Source: Pseudonocardiales bacterium (GTDB lineage: Bacteria; Actinomycetota; Actinomycetes; Mycobacteriales; Jatrophihabitantaceae). Taken from it: a stretch of DNA of 45,604 bases. Both the position numbers and the translations under genes were made by a program. Below are positions 8,383 through 16,517 of this stretch, one piece after another. Numbering within the stretch: position 1 is the stretch's first letter; every line of letters starts with the position of its first letter. The DNA lies in the NCBI GenBank assembly GCA_030840445.1, contig JAVEEN010000028.1, positions 1-45,604 on the forward strand. The letters are read 5' to 3'. The notes under the pieces are model-generated. The model was not told the DNA's origin, made no database searches, and saw only the letters and a program-made list of their open reading frames with translations.

Positions 8383-8431
8383 CGATCGTGTAACACTGAC
8401 CCCCGCCAGCGAGGTCTGTGTTACACGATCG
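8383..8431. promoter_or_regulatory. 14-bp inverted repeat holding two GTGTnACAC palindromes
   Basis: CGATCGTGTAACAC (8383-8396) is repeated as its exact reverse complement at 8418-8431. Each arm carries a near-perfect 9-nt palindrome, GTGTAACAC or GTGTTACAC, with centres 30 bp apart (about three helical turns). It fills the gap between the dehydrogenase stop and the SDR start. It could be a twin operator, perhaps for the GntR regulator of the cluster, or a 14-bp mRNA hairpin with a 21-nt loop. No T-run follows on the minus strand, so a terminator is unlikely. Confidence 0.7.
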
Positions 8432-8436
8432 GGTCT

Positions 8437-9831
8437 TTAGTCTTGTGAGTAGAAGACGTTCTTGGTTTCGGTGAAGGCAGCCAGCGCGTCCGGACCTAGT
8501 TCCCGCCCGATTCCGGATTGCTTGAAACCACCGAACGGCGTCGAATACCGCACCGACGAATGCGAGTTCACGCTCAGGTTCCCGGCCTCGACCCCGCGAC
8601 TGACGCGCAGCGCACGCCCGAGGTCCCGCGTCCAGATCGAACCGGACAGCCCGTACTCGCTGTCGTTGGCCTTCGCGATCGCGTCGGCCTCGTCGGTGAA
8701 CGGCAGCACCGATACGACGGGCCCGAACACCTCCTCCCGCCACACCCGGTCCTGGGTCGAGGTCGGCAGCACGACGGTCGGCGGGTACCAGAACCCGCTG
8801 CCACCCGGCACGTCCCCGCGGAAGGCGACATCCACCCCATCGCCTTCGACGTAGGACGAAACGACCTCCCGTTGCTTGGCCGAGATCAGCGGCCCCATTT
8901 CGGCGTCGTCCTCAGCCGGGTTGCGAACCTTGACGCCCTGCACAGCGGGCTCGAGCAAGGAAAGGAACTTGTCGTACACCCCGGCCTCGACCAGGATCCG
9001 GCTGCGGGCGCAACAGTCCTGACCGGCATTGTCGAAGACGCCGTACGGCGCCGTCGCCGCGGCCTTCTCGATATCACTGTCGGCGAAGACGATGTTGGCG
9101 CTCTTGCCACCAAGCTCGAGGGTGATCCGTTTGACCTGATCCGCCGCACCCCGCATGATCTGCTGGCCCACGGACGTCGATCCGGTGAAACACACCTTGC
9201 GGACAGCGGGATGCTCAACGAACCGCTGTCCCACCACCGATCCCTTGCCCGGGATGACGGTGAACACACCTTCGTCGAACCCCGCTTCGAGTGCGAGTTC
9301 GCCCAGCCTGATCGCGGTCAGCGGAGTGAGCTCGGCCGGTTTCAGGACAACGGTGTTGCCCGCGGCCAGGGCCGGACCGAATCCCCAGCCGGCGATGGGC
9401 ATCGGAAAGTTCCAGGGCACGATGATGCCAACCACACCGAGGGGTTCGGCGAATGTCACATCGATGCCGCCGGCGACCGGAATCTGCTTACCGATCAAGC
9501 GTTCCGGGGCCGCGGAATAGTAATTGAGCACATCCCGGACGTTGCCGGCCTCCCACCGGGCATTACTGATCGTGTGACCGGAATTGCGTACCTCGAGCTG
9601 GGCGAGCTCCTCCAGGTGCGCGTCGACGAGGTCGGCGAATCGCCGTAGCAGACGGCCCCGGTCGGCCGGCGACACCGCGCGCCAAGCCGGCCACGCGCTC
9701 GCGGCCCGGTCGATCGCCGCGTCCGCTTCTGCTACCGACGCCAGTCCCACGCTGGCCTCGATGGCTTCGGTGGCCGGATTGATGACGTGAAATTCGCCGC
9801 CACCAGTTTGCTGCAACAGTGAGCTCAACAC
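8437..9831 (-). CDS. Aldehyde dehydrogenase family protein
   Basis: 464 residues, GTG start 9 nt beyond the glutamine synthetase stop. It oxidises an aldehyde to a carboxylate with NAD(P)+. Key residues are in place: N141 in PWNFP, the FTGSTSVG cofactor loop (215-222), general base E239 in LELGGK, and the nucleophile C273 in NAGQDCCA. The C-terminal PFGGFKQSGIGRELG is typical. By analogy to PuuC-type steps it would oxidise gamma-glutamyl aldehyde intermediates formed from the GlnA4 product. It resembles the Rv2858c (AldC) position in the M. tuberculosis cluster. Confidence 0.93.
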   Translation of the reverse strand: MLSSLLQQTGGGEFHVINPATEAIEASVGLASVAEADAAIDRAASAWPAWRAVSPADRGRLLRRFADLVDAHLEELAQLEVRNSGHTISNARWEAGNVRDVLNYYSAAPERLIGKQIPVAGGIDVTFAEPLGVVGIIVPWNFPMPIAGWGFGPALAAGNTVVLKPAELTPLTAIRLGELALEAGFDEGVFTVIPGKGSVVGQRFVEHPAVRKVCFTGSTSVGQQIMRGAADQVKRITLELGGKSANIVFADSDIEKAAATAPYGVFDNAGQDCCARSRILVEAGVYDKFLSLLEPAVQGVKVRNPAEDDAEMGPLISAKQREVVSSYVEGDGVDVAFRGDVPGGSGFWYPPTVVLPTSTQDRVWREEVFGPVVSVLPFTDEADAIAKANDSEYGLSGSIWTRDLGRALRVSRGVEAGNLSVNSHSSVRYSTPFGGFKQSGIGRELGPDALAAFTETKNVFYSQD

Positions 9832-9840
9832 AGTACCTTC

Positions 9841-11217
9841 CTACAGCCTTTCGAATCCGCGGACTCGCTCCCAATCGGTGACCGCGCCCTCAAACGCGGC
9901 CAGCTCGATATCGGCATAGTTGACATAGTGGTCGACGACGTCGTCACCGAAGAACTGCCGGGCCAGGGTCGAGGACGCAAACAGGTCCCGGGCCTCTCGC
10001 ATGGAGGTGGGCACCCGTGGCTTGTCACTCAGGTAGGCGTTGCCGGTGAATACAGGTTCGAGGTCCAGTTCCTGCTCGATGCCGTACAACCCGCTGGCCA
10101 GCATGCCGGCCATGGCGAGGTAGGGGTTCACGTCGCCGCCGGGAACCCGGTTCTCCAACCGCAGTCCCGCACCGTGACCGACCATCCGCAACGCACACGT
10201 CCGGTTGTCGTGGCCCCACGCGATCGCCGTGGGGGCGAACGAACCGGGTTGGAATCGCTTGTAGGAATTGATGTTCGGCGCGTAAAGCAGCGTGAACTCG
10301 CGCATGGTGGCCAGGATGCCCGCGGCGAACCGGTCGAATGTCCTGGTCCCGCCGGCCGCGCCTCGGTCCGAGCCGTCCTCGGGACCGTTGTCGAAGACGA
10401 TCGCGCCGTCGGTGCCTCGAAGGCTCATATGGATATGGCAGGAGTTGCCCTCCCGCTCGTCGTACTTGGCCATGAAGGTCAGGGATTTGCCATGAGCCGC
10501 AGCGATCTCCTTGGCACCGGTCTTGTACACCGAGTGGTTGTCCGCGGTCCGGATCACCTCGTCGAATTTGAAGGCGATCTCGTGCTGGCCGAGGTTGCAC
10601 TCCCCCTTCGCCGACTCCACCGTGAGTCCGGCGGCGTACATGTGATTGCGGATGTCCCGCAGCAGGGGTTCCACCTTGGTGCCGCCGAGAACTGAGTAAT
10701 CCACGTTGTACCGATTGGCCGGAGTGAGTTGCTTGTAGCCCAAATCCCAAGCGGACTCGTATGTGTCCTCGAACACGATGAACTCCAGCTCGGTGCCCGC
10801 CAGGGCCTCGAAGCCGGCGGCTCGGGTGCGTTCGGTGACCGCGGCAAGCACCTGGCGCGGTGATGGCCGGACAGGTCCGCGGCCGTCCAGCCACGACAGA
10901 TCGCATTGGATCAAGGCGGTGCCGGGCTGCCAAGTCAGGCGCCGAAGCGTAGCCAGGTCCAGATCGAACATGAAGTCGCCATAGCCGGATTGCCAGGAGG
11001 ACATGGCATAGCCCTCCACCGTGTTCATGTCCACGTCGACGGCGAGCAGGTAGTTGCAGCCCTCGGTTCCGTGGTCGAGAACGGAGTCCAGAAAGAACTG
11101 GGCGTGGATTCGCTTACCCTGCAGGCGCCCCTGCATATCCGTGAACGCGACCAGGACGGTATCGATCCGGCCCTCTCCGATATCGGTCCGCAATTCCTCC
11201 ATCGAATACAGGGTCAT
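9841..11217 (-). CDS. glnA4: GlnA4-type glutamine synthetase homologue (probable gamma-glutamyl-ethanolamide synthetase)
   Basis: 458 residues, ATG start 55 nt after the gntR stop. Glutamine-synthetase fold: beta-Grasp N-domain (about 1-105, FTDMQGRLQGKR), then the catalytic barrel with metal-binding GTELEFIVF, KGECNLGQHEIAF, the CHIHMS strand, and ENRVPGGDVNPYLAMAG. Instead of adding ammonia to glutamate, GlnA3/GlnA4-type enzymes add polyamines or ethanolamine. Streptomyces GlnA4 was shown to be a gamma-glutamyl-ethanolamide synthetase, and the same gene set surrounds it. The ethanolamine assignment rests on that similarity and synteny; a polyamine substrate is the main alternative. Confidence 0.85.
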   Translation of the reverse strand: MTLYSMEELRTDIGEGRIDTVLVAFTDMQGRLQGKRIHAQFFLDSVLDHGTEGCNYLLAVDVDMNTVEGYAMSSWQSGYGDFMFDLDLATLRRLTWQPGTALIQCDLSWLDGRGPVRPSPRQVLAAVTERTRAAGFEALAGTELEFIVFEDTYESAWDLGYKQLTPANRYNVDYSVLGGTKVEPLLRDIRNHMYAAGLTVESAKGECNLGQHEIAFKFDEVIRTADNHSVYKTGAKEIAAAHGKSLTFMAKYDEREGNSCHIHMSLRGTDGAIVFDNGPEDGSDRGAAGGTRTFDRFAAGILATMREFTLLYAPNINSYKRFQPGSFAPTAIAWGHDNRTCALRMVGHGAGLRLENRVPGGDVNPYLAMAGMLASGLYGIEQELDLEPVFTGNAYLSDKPRVPTSMREARDLFASSTLARQFFGDDVVDHYVNYADIELAAFEGAVTDWERVRGFERL

Positions 11218-11272
11218 CTCGCTCCGTTCGCCGCGGGGTGTCGTCCGATATCGTGTGAGAATTCATGCCCGG

Positions 11273-12022
11273 TCATCCCAGCAGACCACGCAATAGGGCC
11301 GAGGTGGCATCGCAGTGCTCTTCCATCGCGCCCCGTGCCGCGTCGGCATCTCCGGCCAGCACCGCGACGACGATGGCCCGGTGCTGATCATGGGAGTGCG
11401 AGATGTTGCGCGGCAGCACCGGAATGGCGCTCAGCAGGTCGTGCAGAGCAGCTTGCACGCGGGTCACGGCTTCGATGAGCATGGCCGATCCGCTCAGGGC
11501 AGCAACCGCGAGATGCAGCCGGGAGTCGGCGATCCGGTGCGGTCCGCCGACGGAAGCCGTGCTGACCGCTGATTCTGAGGCCACCAACCAGCTTCGCTGG
11601 TCGGACGACAGGTCCCGGGTTGCGGCGAGATAGGCCGCACCCGGCTCCACCACCCGCCGGAAGTCGAGGGCGTCATACAGCTGCGGTCCCCGCAGCTTCA
11701 GGGCGGCGGTGGCACCAGCTTCCTCGACTCCACCGGAATGGGTGCCGCTGTAGGTCACGACCGTCCCGCCGCCGCGTCCTCGGCGCGTCTCGACCATGTC
11801 GGCATCACGCAGGGCGGCGATGGCCTCGCGCAGATTGACCCGGCTCACCCCGAGCTGCAACGAGAGATCGCGCTCGGCCGGCAGTTGCTCGCCGACCGTG
11901 AAGACGCCCAACCGGATCGCGGCAGCCAGTCGCTCGACCGTCGACTCGAAGGCGTTGGCCTCTCGCGGTGGCCGCAGCACTGCATCGGGCAGCCGATGCG
12001 CACCGATGTCAAGAGATGCCAT
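11273..12022 (-). CDS. GntR/FadR family (FCD domain) transcriptional regulator
   Basis: 249 residues. N-terminal winged helix-turn-helix (about 27-95) with the hallmark RLGVFTVGEQLPAERDLS and LGVSRVNLREAIAALRDADM; then an all-helical FCD ligand domain (about 110-240) with the HDQHRAIVVAVLAGD helix that supplies metal-binding His residues. It is the first gene of the amine-catabolism cluster and probably represses it until the substrate or a gamma-glutamyl product binds. Candidate operators are the dyad at 12063-12084 upstream and the twin palindrome at 8383-8431. Confidence 0.92.
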   Translation of the reverse strand: MASLDIGAHRLPDAVLRPPREANAFESTVERLAAAIRLGVFTVGEQLPAERDLSLQLGVSRVNLREAIAALRDADMVETRRGRGGGTVVTYSGTHSGGVEEAGATAALKLRGPQLYDALDFRRVVEPGAAYLAATRDLSSDQRSWLVASESAVSTASVGGPHRIADSRLHLAVAALSGSAMLIEAVTRVQAALHDLLSAIPVLPRNISHSHDQHRAIVVAVLAGDADAARGAMEEHCDATSALLRGLLG

Positions 12023-12062
12023 CGGTAAACTCCCTCGTCCTCAACCATTTCACTGAGCGATG

Positions 12063-12084
12063 AGCCATGACTCAGATCATGGCT
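12063..12084. promoter_or_regulatory. Candidate operator, AGCCATGA-N6-TCATGGCT
   Basis: A perfect 8-bp inverted repeat with a 6-nt spacer, centred about 50 nt upstream of the gntR start. Position and spacing fit an autoregulatory GntR-type operator. The rest of the 161-nt gap to the SRP RNA shows no open frame. Confidence 0.5.
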
Positions 12085-12183
12085 GTAACTAGCTGGCGCG
12101 TCAATGGTTCGGATCTAGACCTTTGGTTTCCGAGTACCCGGCGACCGGCTCGTCAGAGTCGCAGTCCTGCGGGAGGATGACAA

Positions 12184-12274
12184 GGGCCCCCCGCGCACCC
12201 GCCAGAGCCTGCTTATCCTTGCTGCCTTCCGGCCCTGGGGAGGTTCACAGGATGAGCGCCACGCGAGGGGCCTG
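12184..12274 (-). ncRNA. ffs: Signal recognition particle RNA, small bacterial type (4.5S-like)
   Basis: Read on the minus strand, this holds the conserved SRP domain IV core CAGGGCCGGAAGGCAGCAAG with its GGAA tetraloop and asymmetric internal loop, and closes in a terminal stem of GGCCCC with GGGGGGCC. It binds Ffh and targets ribosomes making membrane proteins. TAGACT at 12286-12281 is placed as a -10 box, overlapping the stop of the PAP2 gene. Ends are set from the terminal stem and may be off by a few bases. Confidence 0.93.
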
Positions 12275-12283
12275 GCGAGCAGT

Positions 12284-13045
12284 CTACGGGACGCTACCTG
12301 CGGTCGCTGCCGAGCGAGCGGGTGGTGGGCGCGCTTCCCGACGCCAGGCGCGGAACGCGGCGGTGAGACCGGCCAGCCAGACCGTCCCCACCAGATAGGC
12401 GCCGACCACATCGGAGAGATAGTGCACACCCAGGGCGATCCTCGAGAGCCCGATCAGCAGTACCAGCACCACCGCCACGGCCACCACCAGAGCCCGCCAG
12501 CCCCGGCTGATCACCGGCAGGAACACAACCAGAAGGATCCCGTAACCCACAATCGCCGACTGCGCATGGCCGCTGGGGAAGGACTTGCCCGACGCGACTG
12601 CTACCGGGTCGTTCAGCGCCGGACGGGCCCGGTCCACGGTCGCCTTGATGAGATGGTTCAGCAGCGAACTGCCCACTCCGGCCACCACGACGAACGCGAC
12701 GAGCCGCCACAACCGCCGGTAGGCCAGCCACGCGGCCGCGACGCCCAGGATCAGCCACCAAGCCCCCGGTGATCCGACGTCACTCACGACTCGCATGGCC
12801 GAGGTCCAGCCATGATGCGACAGCGCGTATCGATGAAACCGGTCGGCGGTCGAGCGATCCAGCCGGAGCAAAGTGGGGGACGACGACACCACCAGCGAGA
12901 CCACGATCGCGAAGAGGACGGCGGTCACGAACACGCCCCCGAAGATCACGAGGGCGCGGGCGCCGAAGCGCCGTCCCGCCTGCACCTCGGCCTCGTCAGC
13001 TCCTAGCGGGGCGCCGCCGGCCGGCGGCCCAGGATGTGTCGACAT
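12284..13045 (-). CDS. Phosphatase PAP2 family membrane protein
   Basis: 253 residues with six predicted membrane segments. The three PAP2 motifs are intact: KATVDRARP (K-x6-RP), PSGH, and SRIALGVHYLSDV (SR-x5-H-x3-D). Such enzymes remove phosphate from lipid phosphates such as phosphatidic acid or undecaprenyl diphosphate at the outer membrane face. A second PAP2 gene lies 1.1 kb upstream beyond a lipid kinase gene. The tail after the last helix is Arg/Pro-rich and probably cytoplasmic. The SRP RNA gene follows directly. Confidence 0.9.
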   Translation of the reverse strand: MSTHPGPPAGGAPLGADEAEVQAGRRFGARALVIFGGVFVTAVLFAIVVSLVVSSSPTLLRLDRSTADRFHRYALSHHGWTSAMRVVSDVGSPGAWWLILGVAAAWLAYRRLWRLVAFVVVAGVGSSLLNHLIKATVDRARPALNDPVAVASGKSFPSGHAQSAIVGYGILLVVFLPVISRGWRALVVAVAVVLVLLIGLSRIALGVHYLSDVVGAYLVGTVWLAGLTAAFRAWRREARPPPARSAATAGSVP

Positions 13046-13107
13046 CCCTCTACCTCTACTCCTTAGATTCTGATATCGCCGTGTACAGAGCTCGCCGTGT
13101 GCTGAAT

Positions 13108-13187
13108 AACTGTGCTGCTACAGAGCTGTGCTGCTGAATAGCTGTCCTGCCACAGAGCTGTCCTGCCATCCCGCTGTGTTGGTATCG
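13108..13187 (-). repeat. Five tandem 16-nt units, AGCTGTsCTGCyACAG type
   Basis: Units at 13108-13123, 13124-13139, 13140-13155, 13156-13171 and 13172-13187, all exactly 16 nt; units 1-4 differ mainly in their last four bases and the fifth is degenerate. The array sits in the 149-nt gap after the lipid kinase stop (13195) and before the PAP2 start (13045). Confidence 0.85.
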
Positions 13188-13194
13188 CCTGGGA

Positions 13195-14115
13195 TCAGCC
13201 GTGGGGAACGCACAGCACGATGGCCCGCGCCATCACCTCGACCCGCATGCCGGCCGCGGCTCCGTCGAAATCACCGTCGTACTCGACCGGGAGTTCACGA
13301 TCGGCCGTGATCGTCACGGTGGCTCCTCTGAAAACGTGGGCCCGGGAGCCGTGGTCGGGCTGGCGCCTGATCAGCCGCCAGATCAGCAGCGGCCAATCTG
13401 ACTGGCGCCGCGGCGACAGCACGATCACGTCGGCCACGCCGTCGTCCGGCCTCGCATCGGGTAGCACAGCTATGCCGCCCTGCACCTGGCCGACGTTGGC
13501 GACCAGCACGCCCACGCCGCGCAGACGCACGGGCGGCGCCGAGTCCACCGTCAGTTCGAACCAGGCCCGCTCCGAACGCTTGAACGCCTTGGCCAGGCCG
13601 CCCAGATAGGCCAACCAGCCGATCCTGCCCTTGAGGTCGTCATCGGTATCCCGGATCAACGCGGCGTCGAAACCGAGCCCGGCCATCACGACGAATCGAT
13701 GCTCTCCTGCCTTGAGCACATCGAGCGGACGGCGCCCGGGGCCGAATGCCACGTCGAGGGCATCGGGCAAGGTCAACGGCAGGTCCAGGTTGCGGGCTAA
13801 CAGGTTCCCGGTCCCGATCGGCACCACCGCGAGGGCGACTCCGGCGCCGGATCCGTCGACGGCAAGGTCAGCCAGAGCTCCGGCACAAGCGGAAACCGTG
13901 CCGTCCCCGCCGCAACACAGGATCAGCCGGACGTCCGCCCGGACAGCCTCGACCACCATGCCAGCCCCGGGATCGTCCTCCGTGGTCTCCAGGTACAGCG
14001 GCTCGCCCAGGCCCGCGAGAGTGGCGCGTTGCGAGATCTCGGCCTTGAGATCGCCGATGTTGGCCACCGTGGTCGGGTTCAGGACCACCGCCACTTCGGT
14101 CATTGCGGACGTCAT
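13195..14115 (-). CDS. Diacylglycerol/lipid kinase family protein
   Basis: 306 residues from ATG 14115, which overlaps the stop of the upstream PAP2 gene as ATGA and has GGAG about 7 nt upstream. The longer frame to 14280 is a shadow. DAGK catalytic fold: N-terminal VVLNPTTV, the nucleotide motif CCGGDGTVSACA, PIGTGNLLARNLDLP, and the C-domain VANVGQVQGGIAVLPDARPDDG. It phosphorylates a lipid alcohol, commonly diacylglycerol, at the inner membrane face. Next to two PAP2 phosphatases it suggests a kinase/phosphatase cycle on a lipid. The true lipid is not shown by sequence. Confidence 0.9.
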   Translation of the reverse strand: MTSAMTEVAVVLNPTTVANIGDLKAEISQRATLAGLGEPLYLETTEDDPGAGMVVEAVRADVRLILCCGGDGTVSACAGALADLAVDGSGAGVALAVVPIGTGNLLARNLDLPLTLPDALDVAFGPGRRPLDVLKAGEHRFVVMAGLGFDAALIRDTDDDLKGRIGWLAYLGGLAKAFKRSERAWFELTVDSAPPVRLRGVGVLVANVGQVQGGIAVLPDARPDDGVADVIVLSPRRQSDWPLLIWRLIRRQPDHGSRAHVFRGATVTITADRELPVEYDGDFDGAAAGMRVEVMARAIVLCVPHG

Positions 14116-14795
14116 GATCGTCTCCGTAACAGCACCGCGCGGGCGACCATCAACCAGACCAGCGCGAACAGGGCTCCGGCGATCACATCGGTCGGAAAAT
14201 GCATACCGCGATAGAGGCGGGACATGGCCACCGTGACCGGCATGACGACCGCCAGCACCAAGAGGATCCACCGCACCCACGCGCGGGCACCGACGGCTAC
14301 GGCGATCACGGCCAATGACCCGTACAGGGCGACGGAGGCGGCCGTGTGCCCGGAGGGGAAGCTGGACGTGGGCGGCGCACCGTCCAGGTGCGGCACGTCG
14401 GGACGATCCCGGTCGACGAACATCGTGGTGCTGACGAAGATCGTGACCTCACCGATGAGGGCAACCGCTAGGAAGATCGATTCCCGCCAACGCCGCAGGA
14501 ACAGCCGCAACACGATGAACACCACCAGGCCGATACCGATGACGGTGAGGGTCTCGGCGCCGAAGGTCGCGTAGTGCGTCGCGGTAGTGAGACCCCCGCT
14601 GCGATGACGCGACAGGGAACGCTCGACCGAATGATCCCAGCGCACCAACACCGAGTTCTCGAGCCCGTGGGTGAGCAGGTAGCCCACGGCGAGCAGCAGA
14701 GCCCAGAGGATCACCGCGGCCGGAATGAGCCGGGCCGCCGCGGACTTGATCACGGCACCGGAGTGGGCAGGTTCGTGCGTTGCGACCGCGCTCAT
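14112..14795 (-). CDS. Phosphatase PAP2 family membrane protein
   Basis: 227 residues from ATG 14795, which overlaps the upstream stop as ATGA. About five or six membrane segments. PAP2 motifs: FVDRDRPDVPHL in the first motif (the leading Lys of K-x6-RP is not obvious here), PSGHTA, and SRLYRGMHFPTDV. The weak first motif may mark a different specificity. It is translationally coupled to the lipid kinase downstream, so both probably act on one lipid. It is more similar in layout to bacterial DAG- or undecaprenyl-type PAP2 enzymes than to its neighbour at 12284. Confidence 0.87.
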   Translation of the reverse strand: MSAVATHEPAHSGAVIKSAAARLIPAAVILWALLLAVGYLLTHGLENSVLVRWDHSVERSLSRHRSGGLTTATHYATFGAETLTVIGIGLVVFIVLRLFLRRWRESIFLAVALIGEVTIFVSTTMFVDRDRPDVPHLDGAPPTSSFPSGHTAASVALYGSLAVIAVAVGARAWVRWILLVLAVVMPVTVAMSRLYRGMHFPTDVIAGALFALVWLMVARAVLLRRRS

Positions 14796-15598
14796 ACCCG
14801 CCGCCACAGGGCTTCGCAGTAGCCGTACAGCCCGAACGCGATCAGGCCGATCGCCACCAGACCCACCCACCAGCGTCCGTGCGACGAGTCAGCGAGTTGC
14901 CGGAGCGCACCGTCGAGTCCGCGGGCTTGCTTCGAGTCGTACTCCCAAGCAGCCTTCACCACGAAGAAGCCGGTGAGCGCGAAGGCCAAACCCCGTGCGG
15001 TCGTACCGACCGTCCCCAGGATCCAGACCACCCGGCGGCTCGAAGGCGGCATGTCGGCGAGCTTGAAGTACTTCTTGAACTTGCGCCTGACACCCTCGAC
15101 GACCAGCACCAGTCCAATGACGATCACCACCGCGCCGGCGAGGCCCACCACCCAGCGTCCGGTCGGGTGCTGCATGATGCGGGCGGTCAAGAGCTGCTGC
15201 TCCCTCGCCTGACTCGTACTCCGCGCGTGGACCAAGAGGTTGAAGGCATTGACGGCGAAGAAGGCGTAGATCAAGCCGCGGGCCAGCGACTGCAGTCGTG
15301 GTCCGGCCTTCTTGCCGTCGCCGGCCACCCCGAAGGTCGCTTCGGTGAAGCGCCACAGGGCGTAGCCGGACAGGCCTATCGCTAGGACGAACAGCAGGAC
15401 GAAGCCGCCGGTGTGCTTGGCGACTTCCTGCATGGCCCCGCGCTGATCGGCTTCCGGTGGCCGCTTACCGAACGCAAGCAACAGCGCGAAGATACCGATC
15501 AACAGGTAGATGGTCGCCCGTGCCGCAAAGCCCAATCGACCTAGTGCCTTGACGCCGTCGCTGTTTGCGGCGCGCTGCACAGAACTCTGAGTGCTCAT
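14792..15598 (-). CDS. DUF1206 domain membrane protein
   Basis: 268 residues from ATG 15598, with GGAGGTG 6 nt upstream. Three DUF1206 repeats of a two-helix unit: LGRLGFAARATIYLLIGIFAL, the LQSLARGLIYAFFAVNAFN unit, and GTTARGLAFALTGFFVVKA, each followed by a second helix near a G-x-G/YALWR/YCEALWR segment. Six membrane spans; the function of the family is unknown. First gene of a four-gene minus-strand series with two PAP2 genes and the lipid kinase, the first three linked by ATGA overlaps. Confidence 0.88.
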   Translation of the reverse strand: MSTQSSVQRAANSDGVKALGRLGFAARATIYLLIGIFALLLAFGKRPPEADQRGAMQEVAKHTGGFVLLFVLAIGLSGYALWRFTEATFGVAGDGKKAGPRLQSLARGLIYAFFAVNAFNLLVHARSTSQAREQQLLTARIMQHPTGRWVVGLAGAVVIVIGLVLVVEGVRRKFKKYFKLADMPPSSRRVVWILGTVGTTARGLAFALTGFFVVKAAWEYDSKQARGLDGALRQLADSSHGRWWVGLVAIGLIAFGLYGYCEALWRRV

Positions 15599-15683
15599 GC
15601 ACACCTCCGAGCCGTTGTGGAGAGTAAAACAGATGGCGGCCCGCAATCGCGGATGTCCGCCGTAACGAATCGGGAGCCAGCGC

Positions 15684-16241
15684 ATGAGCGACGACCCGGC
15701 GCCGATGCAGGCGCTCGCGCAGGTGGCCGACACGGTCGACCGAGCCGTTCCGATGAGCGACGAGCCCGGCAATCGAGTGCTGGTGGACAACGCCAGACTG
15801 GTGCGGTGGGCGGCCCCACTGTTCGCGCTCTGTGCGGTGATCCTGCTGCCCTGGATCGTCGTCGCGGGCCTGACCCTGCCCTCCCGGCAGATCTCGGAGA
15901 ACTACGACGTGGCCTGGGCAGGATATGACGTCCTGCTGCTGATCGGCCTGATCGCAACCGCGATCCTGGCCCTGCGACGCTCCAGATTGCTGCCCATCGC
16001 AGCCTCGGCGACCGGCGCCCTGCTCACCGCCGACGCCTGGTTCGATGTCCTGACGTCACCGTCCGGATGGGATCTGGTCCAGGCCGTGGCCATGTGCGTG
16101 CTGGCCGAACTGCCACTGGCCTTTCTGTGTTTCTGGCTGGCGTGGCACAGTCAGGAGGTAGCCGAGCAGCGGCTCGTGCTGCTATTGCGACATCCGAGGT
16201 CCCGGCCTGCAGCCACCCACGGTTCGGAGCGGTCGAGCTGA
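15684..16241 (+). CDS. Four-span membrane protein of unknown function
   Basis: 185 residues from ATG 15684; a second in-frame ATG at 15753 begins with a similar MSDEP sequence and could be used instead. After a 40-residue soluble N-terminus come four hydrophobic segments: AAPLFALCAVILLPWIVVAG, a helix ending LIATAILAL, LLPIAASATGALLTADAWF, and VLAELPLAFLCFWLAW. The tail is Arg-rich. This resembles small uncharacterised actinobacterial membrane proteins; I cannot name a family. It is divergent from the DUF1206 gene. Confidence 0.75.
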   Translation: MSDDPAPMQALAQVADTVDRAVPMSDEPGNRVLVDNARLVRWAAPLFALCAVILLPWIVVAGLTLPSRQISENYDVAWAGYDVLLLIGLIATAILALRRSRLLPIAASATGALLTADAWFDVLTSPSGWDLVQAVAMCVLAELPLAFLCFWLAWHSQEVAEQRLVLLLRHPRSRPAATHGSERSS

Positions 16242-16259
16242 ACCCGTATCCTCTTCGAC

Positions 16260-16344
16260 GGAGGATTCGCATAGTGGCCTAGTGCGCACGCTTGGAAAGC
16301 GTGTTGGGGGAAACCCCTCAGGGGTTCGAATCCCCTATCCTCCG
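16260..16344 (+). tRNA. tRNA-Ser (anticodon GGA)
   Basis: Acceptor GGAGGAT (16260-16266) pairs with ATCCTCC (16337-16343); discriminator G; CCA is not encoded. Anticodon stem CACGC/GCGTG closes a loop with GGA at 16294-16296. The long variable arm (TTGGGGGAAACCCCTC) and the T-loop GTTCGAATC are typical of class II tRNA-Ser. Confidence 0.97.
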
Positions 16345-16517
16345 CCGATGTCGCCTTGGTCGCCCGCCGGGCTCGCAGCGCCGCCAGCTGGGATATCAGC
16401 GGTTTCCCGCCGGTAATTTCATGGCTGTCACTCGCACGTCATGCCGTCGTCACACACGGCCGCTTCACTTGTGCTCACAGACCACCAGTTCTCTGGGCGT
16501 TGGGAGAGGCGGATCAC

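Noticed and set aside
8383-8431. Rho-independent terminator
   Set aside because: The 21-nt loop and lack of a T-run on the minus strand argue against it; the genes on both sides belong to one cluster.
8518-9648. 376-residue plus-strand open frame
   Set aside because: Antisense to the aldehyde dehydrogenase gene.
12115-12429. 104-residue minus-strand open frame
   Set aside because: Covers the SRP RNA and the end of a PAP2 gene in another frame.
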